Shown: in pieces, positions 7,834-16,736 of the stretch | Numbering within the stretch: position 1 is the stretch's first letter | Layout: each line of letters starts with the position of its first letter | From: Nocardia higoensis NBRC 100133 | Lineage (GTDB): Bacteria > Actinomycetota > Actinomycetes > Mycobacteriales > Mycobacteriaceae | Length of the DNA: 64,000 bases | Assembly (NCBI RefSeq): GCF_000308595.1 | Contig: NZ_BAGA01000132.1 | Span: forward strand, 1-64,000 | Reading direction: 5' to 3' | Position numbers and translations under genes: made by a program | Notes under the pieces: model-generated | Seen by the model: only the letters and a program-made list of their open reading frames with translations | Database searches by the model: none | What the model was told of the DNA's origin: nothing

Positions 7834-9041
7834 CCACCGTCGGCGCGGTGGACGAGACCCGGCTGCGGGAGCTGATTCCCGGCGTCCTGGCGGCGCTCGT
7901 CCACCGCGGCGCGGATTTCGCCTCCGCCGAGGATGCCGTGCAGGAGGCCCTGATCCGCGCCGTCGAAACCTGGCCGGGGCAGCCGCCCTCGGATCCGAAG
8001 GGCTGGCTGATCACGACGGCATGGCGCCGCTTCGTCGACCTCAGCCGTTCCGAGGCCGCCCGGCGCCGTCGGGAGATCCTGCTGACCGAAGAGCCCGTAC
8101 CCGGTCCGGCCGCGGATGTGGACGAGACGCTGCAGCTCTATTTCCTCTGCGCGCACCCGAGCCTGCGCCCGGCCTCCGCGGTCGCCCTCACGCTTCGCGC
8201 CGTCGGCGGGCTCACCACCAGCCAGATCGCACAGGCCTACCTGGTGCCCGAAGCGACCATGGCCCAGCGGATCAGCCGCGCCAAGCGCACGGTGAGCGAG
8301 GTCCGCCTGGACCGCCCCGGCGACCTGCGCACGGTTCTTCGAACGCTGTATCTGGTCTTCAACGAGGGCTACAGCGGTGATGTCGACCTCGCGGCCGAGG
8401 CCATCCGGCTGGCCAGGCAATTACACACGGGCACAGGAGATCCGGAAGTCGCCGGCCTGCTCGCCCTCTTCCTGCTCCACCACGCCCGACGCCCGGCCCG
8501 CACCCGCGCCGACGGCAGCCTCGTGCCCCTGGCCGAACAGGACCGCGGCCGGTGGCGACACGACCTGATCGCCGAGGGCGTCGCGATACTCCAGACCGCG
8601 CTGGCCCGCGACCGGCTCGGCGAATACCAGGCGCAGGCGGCGATCGCCGCGCTGCACGCCGATGCCCCGACCGCCGAGGAGACCGACTGGGTGCAGATCG
8701 TCGAGTGGTACGACGAACTCGTCGCGCTCACCGACAGCCCGGTGGTTCGGCTCAACCGGGCTGTCGCCGTGGGAGAGGCGGACGGCCCGCGTGCCGGGCT
8801 GGCCGCGCTCGCCGAACTCGACCCGACGCTCCCCCGCTACTCCGCCGCGGCCGCGTACCTGCACGAACGCTCGGGTGACCGCCGCGCAGCCGCCCGGCTC
8901 TACGTGGAGGCCGCCGCCCAGGCGCACAACCTCGCCGAACGCAACCACCTCACACTCCGGGCCGCGACCCTCCACCAGCGGCTCGCCGAAGGGCTCCGGG
9001 AAGCGGACCAGCGTTCGGAGAGCGGCGGTCGCCGGTCATGA
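7830..9041 (+). CDS. ECF42-group RNA polymerase sigma factor with C-terminal helical extension
   Basis: 403-residue sigma factor, about twice the length of a minimal ECF sigma. Sigma region 2 is about residues 10-80 (FASAEDAVQEALIRAVETWP, then PKGWLITTAWRRFVDLSR), and region 4 about 110-165 (LTTSQIAQAYLVPEATMAQR, then ISRAKRTV). The remaining 230 residues form the helical, TPR-like domain diagnostic of ECF42, including LRTLYLVFNEGYSG and VVRLNRAVAVGEADGPRAGL. No anti-sigma gene is nearby; control in this group is thought to involve the extension itself. It starts at GTG 7830, overlapping the stop of the DGPF gene by four bases. The inducing signal is unknown. Confidence 0.93.
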   Translation: MTTVGAVDETRLRELIPGVLAALVHRGADFASAEDAVQEALIRAVETWPGQPPSDPKGWLITTAWRRFVDLSRSEAARRRREILLTEEPVPGPAADVDETLQLYFLCAHPSLRPASAVALTLRAVGGLTTSQIAQAYLVPEATMAQRISRAKRTVSEVRLDRPGDLRTVLRTLYLVFNEGYSGDVDLAAEAIRLARQLHTGTGDPEVAGLLALFLLHHARRPARTRADGSLVPLAEQDRGRWRHDLIAEGVAILQTALARDRLGEYQAQAAIAALHADAPTAEETDWVQIVEWYDELVALTDSPVVRLNRAVAVGEADGPRAGLAALAELDPTLPRYSAAAAYLHERSGDRRAAARLYVEAAAQAHNLAERNHLTLRAATLHQRLAEGLREADQRSESGGRRS

Positions 9042-9060
9042 CCAGCCCGTCGGCCGGGTC

Positions 9061-9080
9061 CGGTTCCGTACGCGGAACGG
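9061..9080. terminator. Weak hairpin between convergent genes
   Basis: GTTCC (9063-9067) pairs with GGAAC (9074-9078) around a six-base loop, with one more possible outer pair. It lies in the 39-bp gap between the sigma-factor gene and the end of the mce operon, where a bidirectional terminator would be expected. The stem is short and there is no T-run. Confidence 0.35.
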
Positions 9081-9773
9081 CTACTGCTGCGGCGCGGGCA
9101 GGGGGGAGTCCACCTGGTTGACCAGCCAGCGGCCGTCGGTCTTCTCCATGCGCAGGATCATCGACAGCTGGCCCGGCGAGGCCTGGCCCTGGGTACCGAC
9201 GCTGGTGATGGTCTGGCCGATCATGATGACGGCCTCGGCGGAGGTCTCGTCACCGGTCTTGATGGCGCATTCCACGTGCTGCACCTTGGAGACCACCTGG
9301 CCCTCGGTGAGAACTTCCCTCAGTTCGCGGCTGGTGTCGTCGAACTGTTCGTGCCAGTCGCCGGTGGCGCCGTCGAGAACGCCGGCGAAGTAGGCATCGA
9401 GATTCTTCGCGTCGTAGTCGGCCAGGCGCGGAGCGTAGTCGCAGGCGGCCTGGCGGGCTTCCTCGTGCGCGGCCAGCAGCGCTTCGTTCTGGCTGTTCTG
9501 GACGAAGAAGTAGCCGGCGGCGCCGACGGCGGCGCCGAGCGCGATCGCGCCTATGGAGCCCGCGGCAACGAGCTTGCCGCGGCTCGCGGCCGGTCGCGGC
9601 TCCGCGCCGTCCGCCGCTGCCGCGACGGCGCTCGCCGCAGTGGTCTTCGCGGCCTTTGTCCTACCCGCGTCATCCGCCGTTTCGGCGGGCTTCTTCTCGA
9701 TCCGCACGGTTTCGGCCGCCTTCTCGGACGAATTTTCGTTGTCCGAGCCCGGATCGACGTCGTTGTCACTCAT
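9081..9773 (-). CDS. Mce-associated membrane protein
   Basis: 230-residue protein of the Mce-associated (Mam) type encoded at the 3' end of mce operons. Residues 1-65 are a charged, Ala/Lys/Glu-rich cytoplasmic tail. About 70-92 form one transmembrane helix (VAAGSIGAIALGAAVGAAGYFF), and the rest is an extracytoplasmic domain with a cystatin/NTF2-like look. Related proteins stabilise the Mce complex, and this one probably does the same. It lies 18 bp downstream of mceF and ends 39 bp from the convergent sigma-factor gene. Only one such gene is present here, where many operons carry two or more. Confidence 0.85.
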   Translation of the reverse strand: MSDNDVDPGSDNENSSEKAAETVRIEKKPAETADDAGRTKAAKTTAASAVAAAADGAEPRPAASRGKLVAAGSIGAIALGAAVGAAGYFFVQNSQNEALLAAHEEARQAACDYAPRLADYDAKNLDAYFAGVLDGATGDWHEQFDDTSRELREVLTEGQVVSKVQHVECAIKTGDETSAEAVIMIGQTITSVGTQGQASPGQLSMILRMEKTDGRWLVNQVDSPLPAPQQ

Positions 9774-9791
9774 GGCGTGGGAATTCCTTGT

Positions 9792-10967
9792 CTACCGAGG
9801 TACAGGTTGGGACAGCTCGTCGCCGGTCACGCCGGGCGGCGGGCCGGAGCCGTTGTCGGGCACGTTCGGCCGCGGGGCGTTGGCGGAGCCGCGGATCTGC
9901 AGGGCCGGATCCTCGGTCACGCAGTAGTTGTAGAGGCGGATCCTGGTGTCGGTGGTCTCGACGACCGGAATCTTCGGAACCGTGGGGTAATCGCAGGTCG
10001 GGCGAGGCCACGGGTCCACGAGGGTATGGTATGCGCCGTCGTGGGCGGGCAGACCGATCGCGGCCGAGCCCACGCGCAGGGCGGGGAACAGGGCTTCGAT
10101 GGCGGGCTGGCGCAGTTTCGCGGCCCGGGTGATGGCCACGAAGTTGGTGGTGAGGTTGGTGATCGGGTCTTCGGTGTCGGTGATGAAACCGCCGAGGGTG
10201 GCCAGCTGATCGGGCGCCAGATCCAAGAAGCGGCGCAGTTCCTGGTCGGCGGCGGTGAGCTGTTCGAACAGCGCGCCCGCGCCGGTGGTGAGGGTGGTCA
10301 GGTCCGGCTGGGCGTGCGAGGTCGTGTCGGCGATGATCTGCAGGTTCTCGATCAGCTGCCTGGTCTGCGGGAGCAGGCTGTCGAGGCCGGCCATGGCCCG
10401 GCTGATACCGGAGATCATGTTGCGCAACCGGTCCGGGCCGCCGGCCAGCGCCTTGTCCAGCTCGTTGATGATCACATTGAGGCGATCGGGATTCATGCCG
10501 CCGATCAGGTCGCTCATATTGTTCAGCACCGAGGGCACGGTCACCGGGGTGCGGGTGTGCTCGCGGTCGATCCGATCGCCGTCCTTCAGATACGGGCCAC
10601 CCTCGGCGTCCGGACGGAAGTCCAGGTACTGCTCGCCCGCGGCGGACAGCCTGCCCACGGCGACGATGCCGCCGACAGGAACCTTGGTGCCGGAGTCGAT
10701 CTCGGCCTCGGCGAGCACGCCGACCTCACCGGCACGCACATCCTTCACGATGCCGATGCGGCTGCCACGGAAGGTCACGTCGTTGCCCGCCTGCAGACCG
10801 CCGGAGTTGTCGAGTTCGACGGTCACCACATAGGAGCGGGCGAACGGGTTGACCCGCAGCACGGCCGCGCCGAGATAGACCGACCCGGCGACGAGCACCA
10901 GGATCAGGCCGATATTGGCCACCGCCACCCGGCGGCGCACCAAGTAGTTCCACAGCGGGATGTTCAT
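9792..10967 (-). CDS. mceF: Mce family protein MceF
   Basis: 391-residue MlaD/MCE-domain protein, sixth subunit of the Mce lipid-import complex. An N-terminal membrane anchor (about 15-37) is followed by the MCE domain (about 44-120: YVVTVELDNSGGLQAGNDVT, then FRGSRIGIVKDV) and a long alpha-helical region that would form part of the needle across the cell envelope. The short C-terminal tail is Pro/Gly-rich (PPPGVTGDEL). The ATG overlaps the mceE stop by four bases. Assigned to F by its position as last of six mce genes. The transported lipid cannot be deduced. Confidence 0.92.
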   Translation of the reverse strand: MNIPLWNYLVRRRVAVANIGLILVLVAGSVYLGAAVLRVNPFARSYVVTVELDNSGGLQAGNDVTFRGSRIGIVKDVRAGEVGVLAEAEIDSGTKVPVGGIVAVGRLSAAGEQYLDFRPDAEGGPYLKDGDRIDREHTRTPVTVPSVLNNMSDLIGGMNPDRLNVIINELDKALAGGPDRLRNMISGISRAMAGLDSLLPQTRQLIENLQIIADTTSHAQPDLTTLTTGAGALFEQLTAADQELRRFLDLAPDQLATLGGFITDTEDPITNLTTNFVAITRAAKLRQPAIEALFPALRVGSAAIGLPAHDGAYHTLVDPWPRPTCDYPTVPKIPVVETTDTRIRLYNYCVTEDPALQIRGSANAPRPNVPDNGSGPPPGVTGDELSQPVPR

Positions 10968-12079
10968 CGGCCGCCCTCCTGCTGCCGCGGCGGGCTGTTG
11001 AGCCTGCCGATGACCTTCTCGAGCACCTGCGCCAGACTGCCGATGAACAACGGCACGTCGTTCAGCTCGGGTGGACGGCTGCCCGACGGGTCGGTCAGCG
11101 CGCCGATGCTCAGATACGACACGGTGGCCGCGACGGCCAGCGCCTCACCGCGGAACGAGGCCGCGACCGAGGGGTAGACCTCCTCGTAGCGCTGCAGGAG
11201 CTGACCGAGGTCGTCGCCCATCTGGGTGAATCCGCCCATCAGCGCCTTGATGCTGTCGAACAGGCCGACGAAGTCGGGGCCGGTGGTCTCGGTGAAGTCG
11301 CCGAGCGCGGCCATGGTCACCGAGACCTTGCCCATCAACGCCGAGATGTCCCGGTTGTTCTCAGCGAGCAGGCCGAGCAGCGCCGGGAAGGTGTCGGCGG
11401 CGCGGCCGAGTTGTTCCTTGCGGGAGGCCAATTCGCCGGTCAGGACATTGACGCCGTGCAGGACGCTGTCGATGTCGGCGGTGCGCTGGTTGAGCGCGCC
11501 GATGGCGGCGCCGAGTTCGTTGAGCAGATGCGCCAGTTGCGGTGCGCGACCGGCGAACATCGAATTCATCTCGGAGGTGATCTTGGCGGCCTGGTTGAGA
11601 CCGCCGCCGTTGAGCAACATCGAGATGGAAACCATCAGCTGCTCCACCGAGGCGCCCGCCGAGGTGTGCTCGACGCCGATGGTGTCGCCGGGGCGCAGCA
11701 GTTCGGCGTTCGGGTCGGCCTCGGGCAGGGTCATCGCGATGAAGATGTCGCCGAGCGGGGTGGCCTGGCGCAGTTCGGCGGTGGTGCCGCGAGGCAGGTC
11801 GATGCCCTCACGGATCTCGAGTTCCACTTCGGCGAGGAAGTTGGTGGTGCTGATCGCCGAGACCACGCCGATATCGGTGCCGCCGATGCGCACGTGGGCG
11901 CGTTCGGGCAGGTTCAGCGCGTCGGTGAAGACCGCGTTGATCTTGTAGCCGGGACCGCCGATGCCGGGCTTGGGCAGCGGCACGTTGTCCACGGTGACCG
12001 CGCAGCCGGTCGCGCCGGTGAACACGGCCAGGCTCAGCGCGACGGCGGCGAGGCGGGAGGTGAAGGCGCGGGCGCTCAT
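10964..12079 (-). CDS. mceE: Mce family lipoprotein MceE
   Basis: 371-residue MCE-domain protein with an exported, probably lipid-modified N-terminus: MSARAFTSRLAAVALSLAVF followed by a GATGC lipobox-like site (cysteine at residue 26). The MCE domain is about 43-120 (YKINAVFTDALNLPERAHVR, then IGGTDIGVV), followed by a long helical region. MceE is the usual lipoprotein of mce operons. The lipobox is loose because -3 is Ala rather than Leu or Val. ATG 12079 is chosen because it overlaps the mceD stop as ATGA and starts the signal peptide directly; an upstream extension has no signal-like sequence. Confidence 0.92.
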   Translation of the reverse strand: MSARAFTSRLAAVALSLAVFTGATGCAVTVDNVPLPKPGIGGPGYKINAVFTDALNLPERAHVRIGGTDIGVVSAISTTNFLAEVELEIREGIDLPRGTTAELRQATPLGDIFIAMTLPEADPNAELLRPGDTIGVEHTSAGASVEQLMVSISMLLNGGGLNQAAKITSEMNSMFAGRAPQLAHLLNELGAAIGALNQRTADIDSVLHGVNVLTGELASRKEQLGRAADTFPALLGLLAENNRDISALMGKVSVTMAALGDFTETTGPDFVGLFDSIKALMGGFTQMGDDLGQLLQRYEEVYPSVAASFRGEALAVAATVSYLSIGALTDPSGSRPPELNDVPLFIGSLAQVLEKVIGRLNSPPRQQEGGR

Positions 12080-13194
12080 GAGGTCAGTCCGAGCAGTGCG
12101 GCGGTGAGGCCGAAATCGGGCCCCATGTCCTGGATCTTGCCGGTGCGGCAGCCGTCGGCGCGCATCTGCACCCGCTCGCAGAAGGTCGACAGCCATTCGC
12201 CGTCGAAGACCGACTTGTCGAGCAGGCCGTGCAGGCGGATCGCGCGATGCTCCACGCTGGTCGCATTGGCCAGGTTCTCGAAGAACAGCGGCGTCACGTC
12301 GATCATCTCGGTGAGGCCGCGGGCGTTGGCGCGCATCTGCTCGGTGATGGTCACGAACCGGGTGAGCGCGCCGGCCAACTGGTCCTGGTTCTGCCCGACC
12401 ACCGCGGAGGTGTTGGCGACGAAGTCGTTGAGCTGGGTGAGCACCGCGTGCAGACCGGGCGACTGAGCGCCGAGCAGATCCACCAGCTCGGTGAGCTTGC
12501 CGCTGAACTCCCGCACCGTCGCGTCGTTGGACGCGATGACGTGGGTGATCTCGTTGAGCTTGATGATGGTGTTGGAGATCTGGTCCTTGTTGGCGAAACT
12601 CACCTCGAAGGCGCCGGCCAGCTCGTCGAGCGTCTGGCGCAGCCGGTCGCCGTTGCCGTCGAGCAGCGGGAAGAGCACACGGCTGGCCATCGGCCCGTTC
12701 TCGGCGTCACCCTTCAGCGCCGCGCCGAGCTGGTCGAAGTTCTCCAGAATCCGGTCGAGTTCGACCGGGACGCGGGTGCGCTGCAGCGGGATGTGGTCGC
12801 CGTCCTGGAGCACGGGACCCTCGCCGGTGTAGGCGGGGGCCAGCTCGACGTGGCGATTGGTGATCAGCTGCGGGGAGATCAGTGCCGCCATGGCGTCGGC
12901 GGGGACCTTCACGTCCCGGTCGATCGACATGGTGACCTGGACGTAGCTGCCCTTGGGGGTCACCGTGTCGACGCGGCCGACGGGGACGCCGAGCACGGCG
13001 ACCTCGTTGCCCTCGTACATGCCCGCGACGTTCTCGAAATCGGCGCTGATGCGCAGCTGTTCACCGAGATACTGCTGCGGCAGCCCGGCGAGGGAATCGG
13101 GGAGCAGTGAGCACCCCGAGGCCACCCCGGCCGCCAGGCACAGCACGGCCGTCTTCACCGCTGCCGTGACACCGAACCTGTTGCAAATCTTCAT
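12076..13194 (-). CDS. mceD: Mce family protein MceD, lipoprotein-like
   Basis: 372-residue MCE-domain protein in the fourth mce position. The N-terminus (MKICNRFGVTAAVKTAVLCL, then AAGVASGC) is a good lipoprotein signal, with VASGC as lipobox and the cysteine at residue 28. The MCE domain follows (ISADFENVAGMYEGNEVAVL, then GVPVGRVDTV), then the helical needle region. A lipobox is normally reported for MceE rather than MceD, so this operon appears to have two lipid-anchored subunits. ATG 13194 shares one base with the mceC stop (TAATG). Classification as D rests on operon position. Confidence 0.9.
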   Translation of the reverse strand: MKICNRFGVTAAVKTAVLCLAAGVASGCSLLPDSLAGLPQQYLGEQLRISADFENVAGMYEGNEVAVLGVPVGRVDTVTPKGSYVQVTMSIDRDVKVPADAMAALISPQLITNRHVELAPAYTGEGPVLQDGDHIPLQRTRVPVELDRILENFDQLGAALKGDAENGPMASRVLFPLLDGNGDRLRQTLDELAGAFEVSFANKDQISNTIIKLNEITHVIASNDATVREFSGKLTELVDLLGAQSPGLHAVLTQLNDFVANTSAVVGQNQDQLAGALTRFVTITEQMRANARGLTEMIDVTPLFFENLANATSVEHRAIRLHGLLDKSVFDGEWLSTFCERVQMRADGCRTGKIQDMGPDFGLTAALLGLTS

Positions 13195-14201
13195 TATTGG
13201 CACCCCGGAATCGCCTGGACCGCGCACAGCCAGTTGTCGGGCAGGATCCACGGCGCGAGCACGTCGCCGTAGGGACCGTTGCCGAGCACATTGTTGAACT
13301 GGCGCATGGCCACGGGCATGGTCTCGTAGAGCCGGTCGAGGTTTTCCTTGTTCTTCTCGAGGCCCTCGGTCATGGTGTTGAGATCGTGGATCAGCGGCCC
13401 GAGCTGCCCGTTGTTCTCGATGCCCATCTCCTGCAGCAGGGCGGAGAGAGCGGCGACATTGTCGAGCAGCTGGGCGAGCATCTGCTGGCGCACCGCCACG
13501 GCATTGCCGATCGCCTCGCCGCGGGTGAGCAACAGCAGCACCGCGTTCTGGTTGTCGGCGACCAGGGTCGACACGGTGTCCATGCTCTTCAGCAGCTGAT
13601 CGACCTCGTCGCGACGATCGTTGATCACTTTCGCCAGCGAGCCGATGCTGTCGAGCGCGGCCACCGTCAGCTGCGGCGAATCGCCCATCTGCTGGTCGAG
13701 GGCATCGAGGGCCTGGCGCAGCTTGTCCGGGTCGATGCGCTCGATGCGCTCGAAAGACGAGCCGTACTGGGTGTCCTGGATGACCTTGCCCAGGTTGTAG
13801 GGGACGGTGGTGTTCTCCAGCGGGATGGTGTCGCCGGGCAGGCCGCTGCCGTCGCCGGGAACCAGCTCGATGTGCAGGCGGCCGAGAATGGTCGACATCT
13901 TGATCGAAGCCCTGGCGTCGGGGCCCAGCTTCAGATCGCCGCGCACCCGCATGTCGATGACGACCTTGTCACCGGCCAGCTTCACCGAACGCACGGTGCC
14001 GACCTCGATGCCGGAGACGTCGACGGTCGCGCCCTGCCGCATGCCCGCGGCCTGGGCGAACTCCGCGTGGATCGTCTTGTCGGACACCCCGATCTGCTTG
14101 ACCAGGCTGGAGCCCACCAGCAGGAGCACCACGAACATCGCGGCCGCGACTCCCTGCCAGAGAAAACGGTTGCCCGCCAGAAGCTTACGAATCCGCGCCA
14201 T
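13194..14201 (-). CDS. mceC: Mce family protein MceC
   Basis: 335-residue MCE-domain subunit. A single membrane anchor lies near the N-terminus (WQGVAAAMFVVLLLVGSSLV), followed by the MCE domain (HAEFAQAAGMRQGATVDVSG, then IEVGTVRSV) and a long helical segment. It is shorter than many MceC proteins, which often carry a proline-rich tail absent here. ATG 14201 is preferred to GTG 14210 because GGAGG lies about ten bases before it; that start shares one base with the mceB stop (TGATG). It acts as one of six non-identical subunits of the periplasm-spanning hexamer. Confidence 0.91.
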   Translation of the reverse strand: MARIRKLLAGNRFLWQGVAAAMFVVLLLVGSSLVKQIGVSDKTIHAEFAQAAGMRQGATVDVSGIEVGTVRSVKLAGDKVVIDMRVRGDLKLGPDARASIKMSTILGRLHIELVPGDGSGLPGDTIPLENTTVPYNLGKVIQDTQYGSSFERIERIDPDKLRQALDALDQQMGDSPQLTVAALDSIGSLAKVINDRRDEVDQLLKSMDTVSTLVADNQNAVLLLLTRGEAIGNAVAVRQQMLAQLLDNVAALSALLQEMGIENNGQLGPLIHDLNTMTEGLEKNKENLDRLYETMPVAMRQFNNVLGNGPYGDVLAPWILPDNWLCAVQAIPGCQ

Positions 14202-15229
14202 CAGCGGCACACCTCCGAATGCGAGTTGCCGCCGACCTGCGAGAACAGGCCGGGGGGCAGCAGCACGCCCCAGAGCGAGACATCCAGGCTGCAGAAGTAG
14301 GCGTTGCCGTAGCTGCCGTAACTGGAGAACCGGGCCAGCGAGTTGAGCAGGCCGGGCAGCTGGATCGCCGCGCGGTCCAGCGCGGCGCCGTTGAGCAGCA
14401 GCAGCGCCACACCGGTGGTCGCCTCGTCCTGCGCGGCGGCCATGTCCGGCTTGACCTGGGCGAGCAGACCCACCAGGGAGTCGGTGGAGGTCGCCACCTG
14501 GTCGACCGAGGATTTCAACAGCTCGCCCTCGGCGTAGAGGGCGTCCACCAGGGCGGTGGACTGGGTGATCAGCGATTCCAGTTCACCGCTGCGGTTGGCC
14601 AGGCCGGCCAGCACCGAGCTGAGGTTGGCGATGACCTGCCCGAGGATCTCGTCGCGCTGACCGAAGGTTGCCGCCAGGTCGGCGGCCTGGACGATCAACG
14701 TGGACAGCGAGACGTTGTCGCCCTGCAAGGCCTGGATCAGCGTCTCCGACAGGGAATTGATCTGATCCGGCTGCAGCACCGAGAACAGCGGCTCGAAACC
14801 CGACAGCAGCGCCGAGACGTCGAAGGACGGTTCGGTGCGATCCACCGGGATGTTCTCGCCGGGGGCGAGGGGATCGCCCTCGCCCTCGCCCGGCACCAGG
14901 GCGATGTAGCGCTGACCGATCAGGTTCTGATACCGCACAAGCGCTTTCGTGCTGGTGGTCAGGCGCTGCTTGTCCTGGATGCTGAAGTCCACCCGCGCCA
15001 GGTACCCCTCGTCGAAGTCGATCTTGTCGACCCGGCCCACGCGGACTCCGGCCATGCGGACGTCGTCACCGATCCGCACACCCATCACATCGGTGAAGGT
15101 GGCCGAGTAGGAATGGGTGGTTCCCGGCACCGACCGTTGCAGGGTCGACCAGATGGTGTAGGTCAGCAGGATCGCCACGATGGCGAAGAAGCTGAACCCC
15201 GCCAATGCTTTTCCGGATTTCACGTTCAC
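14201..15229 (-). CDS. mceB: Mce family protein MceB
   Basis: 342-residue MCE-domain subunit in the second mce position. It has an N-terminal anchor (ALAGFSFFAIVAILLTYTIW), an MCE domain (YSATFTDVMGVRIGDDVRMA, then GVRVGRVDKIDF) and a helical needle region. It ends with SLWGVLLPPGLFSQVGGNS and a cysteine near the last residue, similar to the conserved C-terminal segment of MceB proteins. Length is normal for MceB. The ATG overlaps the mceA stop by four bases, so the subunits are probably translated in fixed proportion. Confidence 0.92.
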   Translation of the reverse strand: MNVKSGKALAGFSFFAIVAILLTYTIWSTLQRSVPGTTHSYSATFTDVMGVRIGDDVRMAGVRVGRVDKIDFDEGYLARVDFSIQDKQRLTTSTKALVRYQNLIGQRYIALVPGEGEGDPLAPGENIPVDRTEPSFDVSALLSGFEPLFSVLQPDQINSLSETLIQALQGDNVSLSTLIVQAADLAATFGQRDEILGQVIANLSSVLAGLANRSGELESLITQSTALVDALYAEGELLKSSVDQVATSTDSLVGLLAQVKPDMAAAQDEATTGVALLLLNGAALDRAAIQLPGLLNSLARFSSYGSYGNAYFCSLDVSLWGVLLPPGLFSQVGGNSHSEVCR

Positions 15230-16728
15230 GCACCCCCGTCCGTGTCGACCGTCTCGTACATGGTCACCGAGCCGCCGGCCAGCACCGGCGTGAGCAGCAG
15301 CAGCTGCGCCGCCGTCGGCCTGCCGCCGACCACCGCCGCGACCGCCGCGTAGCCGCGGCCCGAGGCGATCGGGCGCATGGTGGACGCGGGCGTGGTGGCC
15401 GTCGGGTCCTGGGCCGGATCCTCGGCGTCGGCGGCGGGCGCGGTCAGGCCGGGAATCGTCGGCAGGCCCGGAATCGCGGGCAGACCGGGAATGCTCGGCA
15501 CGCCGGGGGTGGCGGAGAGCCCGGGAATACCGGGCAGCCCCGGAATCGTCGCGCCCTCGTCGGATCCCGGCAGGCCGGGCACGACCACGGTCGGCGCGGG
15601 ACCGGCGGCATCGAGCCAGCCCGGACGCATCTGTTCGGGATACACCTGCTCGGGCGCCTCGGTGGGCACCGTCGGACCACCGCAGCGCGGACCGGCCAGA
15701 TCGCCGTAGCGCGGGCAGTCCTCGGCGGTGTACTGCTGGAACGGGGTGAAGCTCACGTCCATCTTCCAGACCATCTGCTTCTTCGGGCCCCAGGTGAACA
15801 CCGAGGCCAGCGCGGCCAGGGACTGGTTGAGGTTGCGCGCGGTGTACGGGATGGCGTCGGGATCCTCGGCCAGGCCGCCGAACAGGTCGCCGAGACCGGG
15901 CACCAGATCCTTGGCGGCGTTCGGATTGCGGGCGAACAGGCTGTTGACCGAGTCCACCGCGCCCGAGGCATTCGCCAGCAGGGCGACCAGGTTGTTCCTG
16001 CGCTCGGTCAGTGTCTGCGCGGCGGTGACCGATTCGGTGAGCACCCCGACGAGTTCGGGCGCCGACTGGCTCAGCGCGGTGGTGGCCGCGCCCAGGTCAC
16101 CGAGCAGCTCGCCGACGCCGGGAATGTGCCTGACCTCGGTGATCCAGCGGTCCAGCCGCTCGACCGTGGAACCGGGCACGCGCGAGGCGGGATCGAGCGC
16201 GGCGGCCAGCGTGGCCAGCACCCGGCCCAGCTTGGCCGGCTGGATGTTGTCGAGCACATCGCGCAGCACGGTCAGCGTGGTCTGCAGCTGCATGGTTTCG
16301 GAGCTGGTGTCCTCGGCGATGGAGGCGCCCTCGGTGAGGTAGGCGCCGGAGCGGCCGTTGTCCACCAGTTCGATCGCGGACACGCCGAAGATGTTGTTCG
16401 GGATGACGCGCGCGGTGACATTCGCCGGGATGGTCTGCGCGGCGGCCGGTTCCAGATGGATGTCGACGCGCTGACGCTGGCCCTTGGCCACCATCTCGAC
16501 GGCGTCCACCCGGCCCACGACCATGCCGCGGAACTTCACGTCGGCCCGCTGCGGCAGGCCGTCGCCGGTACTGGTCAGGTCGGCGCTGACCGCCACCTTG
16601 TCCTCGAAGTAGCCGGTGTAGCGCAGCGCGAGCGCGCCGAGTACCAGAGTGAAGGCAACGAGCATGGCCACACCGGCCAGGGTGAGCTGGCGCGCGGTAG
16701 CGCCGCGGCCGCTGGGATCGAGTAACAC
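15226..16728 (-). CDS. mceA: Mce family protein MceA with PG-repeat C-terminal tail
   Basis: 500-residue first MCE subunit. Membrane anchor about 15-40, then the MCE domain (VSADLTSTGDGLPQRADVKF, then RGMVVGRVD), IPNNIFGVSAIELVDNG and the helical region. The FTPFQQYTAEDCPRYGDLAG segment is typical of MceA. The C-terminal 120 residues are unusual: a Pro/Gly-rich stretch of repeated IPGLP-like units followed by an Ala-rich segment. Start chosen at GTG 16728, eight bases after the yrbEB stop and preceded by GGGGAAAAG; a longer open frame upstream is the shadow of yrbEB. Confidence 0.92.
   Translation of the reverse strand: MLLDPSGRGATARQLTLAGVAMLVAFTLVLGALALRYTGYFEDKVAVSADLTSTGDGLPQRADVKFRGMVVGRVDAVEMVAKGQRQRVDIHLEPAAAQTIPANVTARVIPNNIFGVSAIELVDNGRSGAYLTEGASIAEDTSSETMQLQTTLTVLRDVLDNIQPAKLGRVLATLAAALDPASRVPGSTVERLDRWITEVRHIPGVGELLGDLGAATTALSQSAPELVGVLTESVTAAQTLTERRNNLVALLANASGAVDSVNSLFARNPNAAKDLVPGLGDLFGGLAEDPDAIPYTARNLNQSLAALASVFTWGPKKQMVWKMDVSFTPFQQYTAEDCPRYGDLAGPRCGGPTVPTEAPEQVYPEQMRPGWLDAAGPAPTVVVPGLPGSDEGATIPGLPGIPGLSATPGVPSIPGLPAIPGLPTIPGLTAPAADAEDPAQDPTATTPASTMRPIASGRGYAAVAAVVGGRPTAAQLLLLTPVLAGGSVTMYETVDTDGGA
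15436..15603 (-). repeat. IPGLP-type repeats in MceA tail
   Basis: Coding repeats of a five- to six-residue unit with consensus (I/T)PG(L/V)(P/S), about seven copies in roughly 55 residues, including IPGLPGIPGL and IPGLPAIPGLPTIPGL. The DNA shows the same degenerate periodicity. Such Pro-Gly repeats usually form extended flexible structure; here the segment would be on the outer side of the membrane. Confidence 0.8.
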
Positions 16729-16736
16729 CTTTTCCC

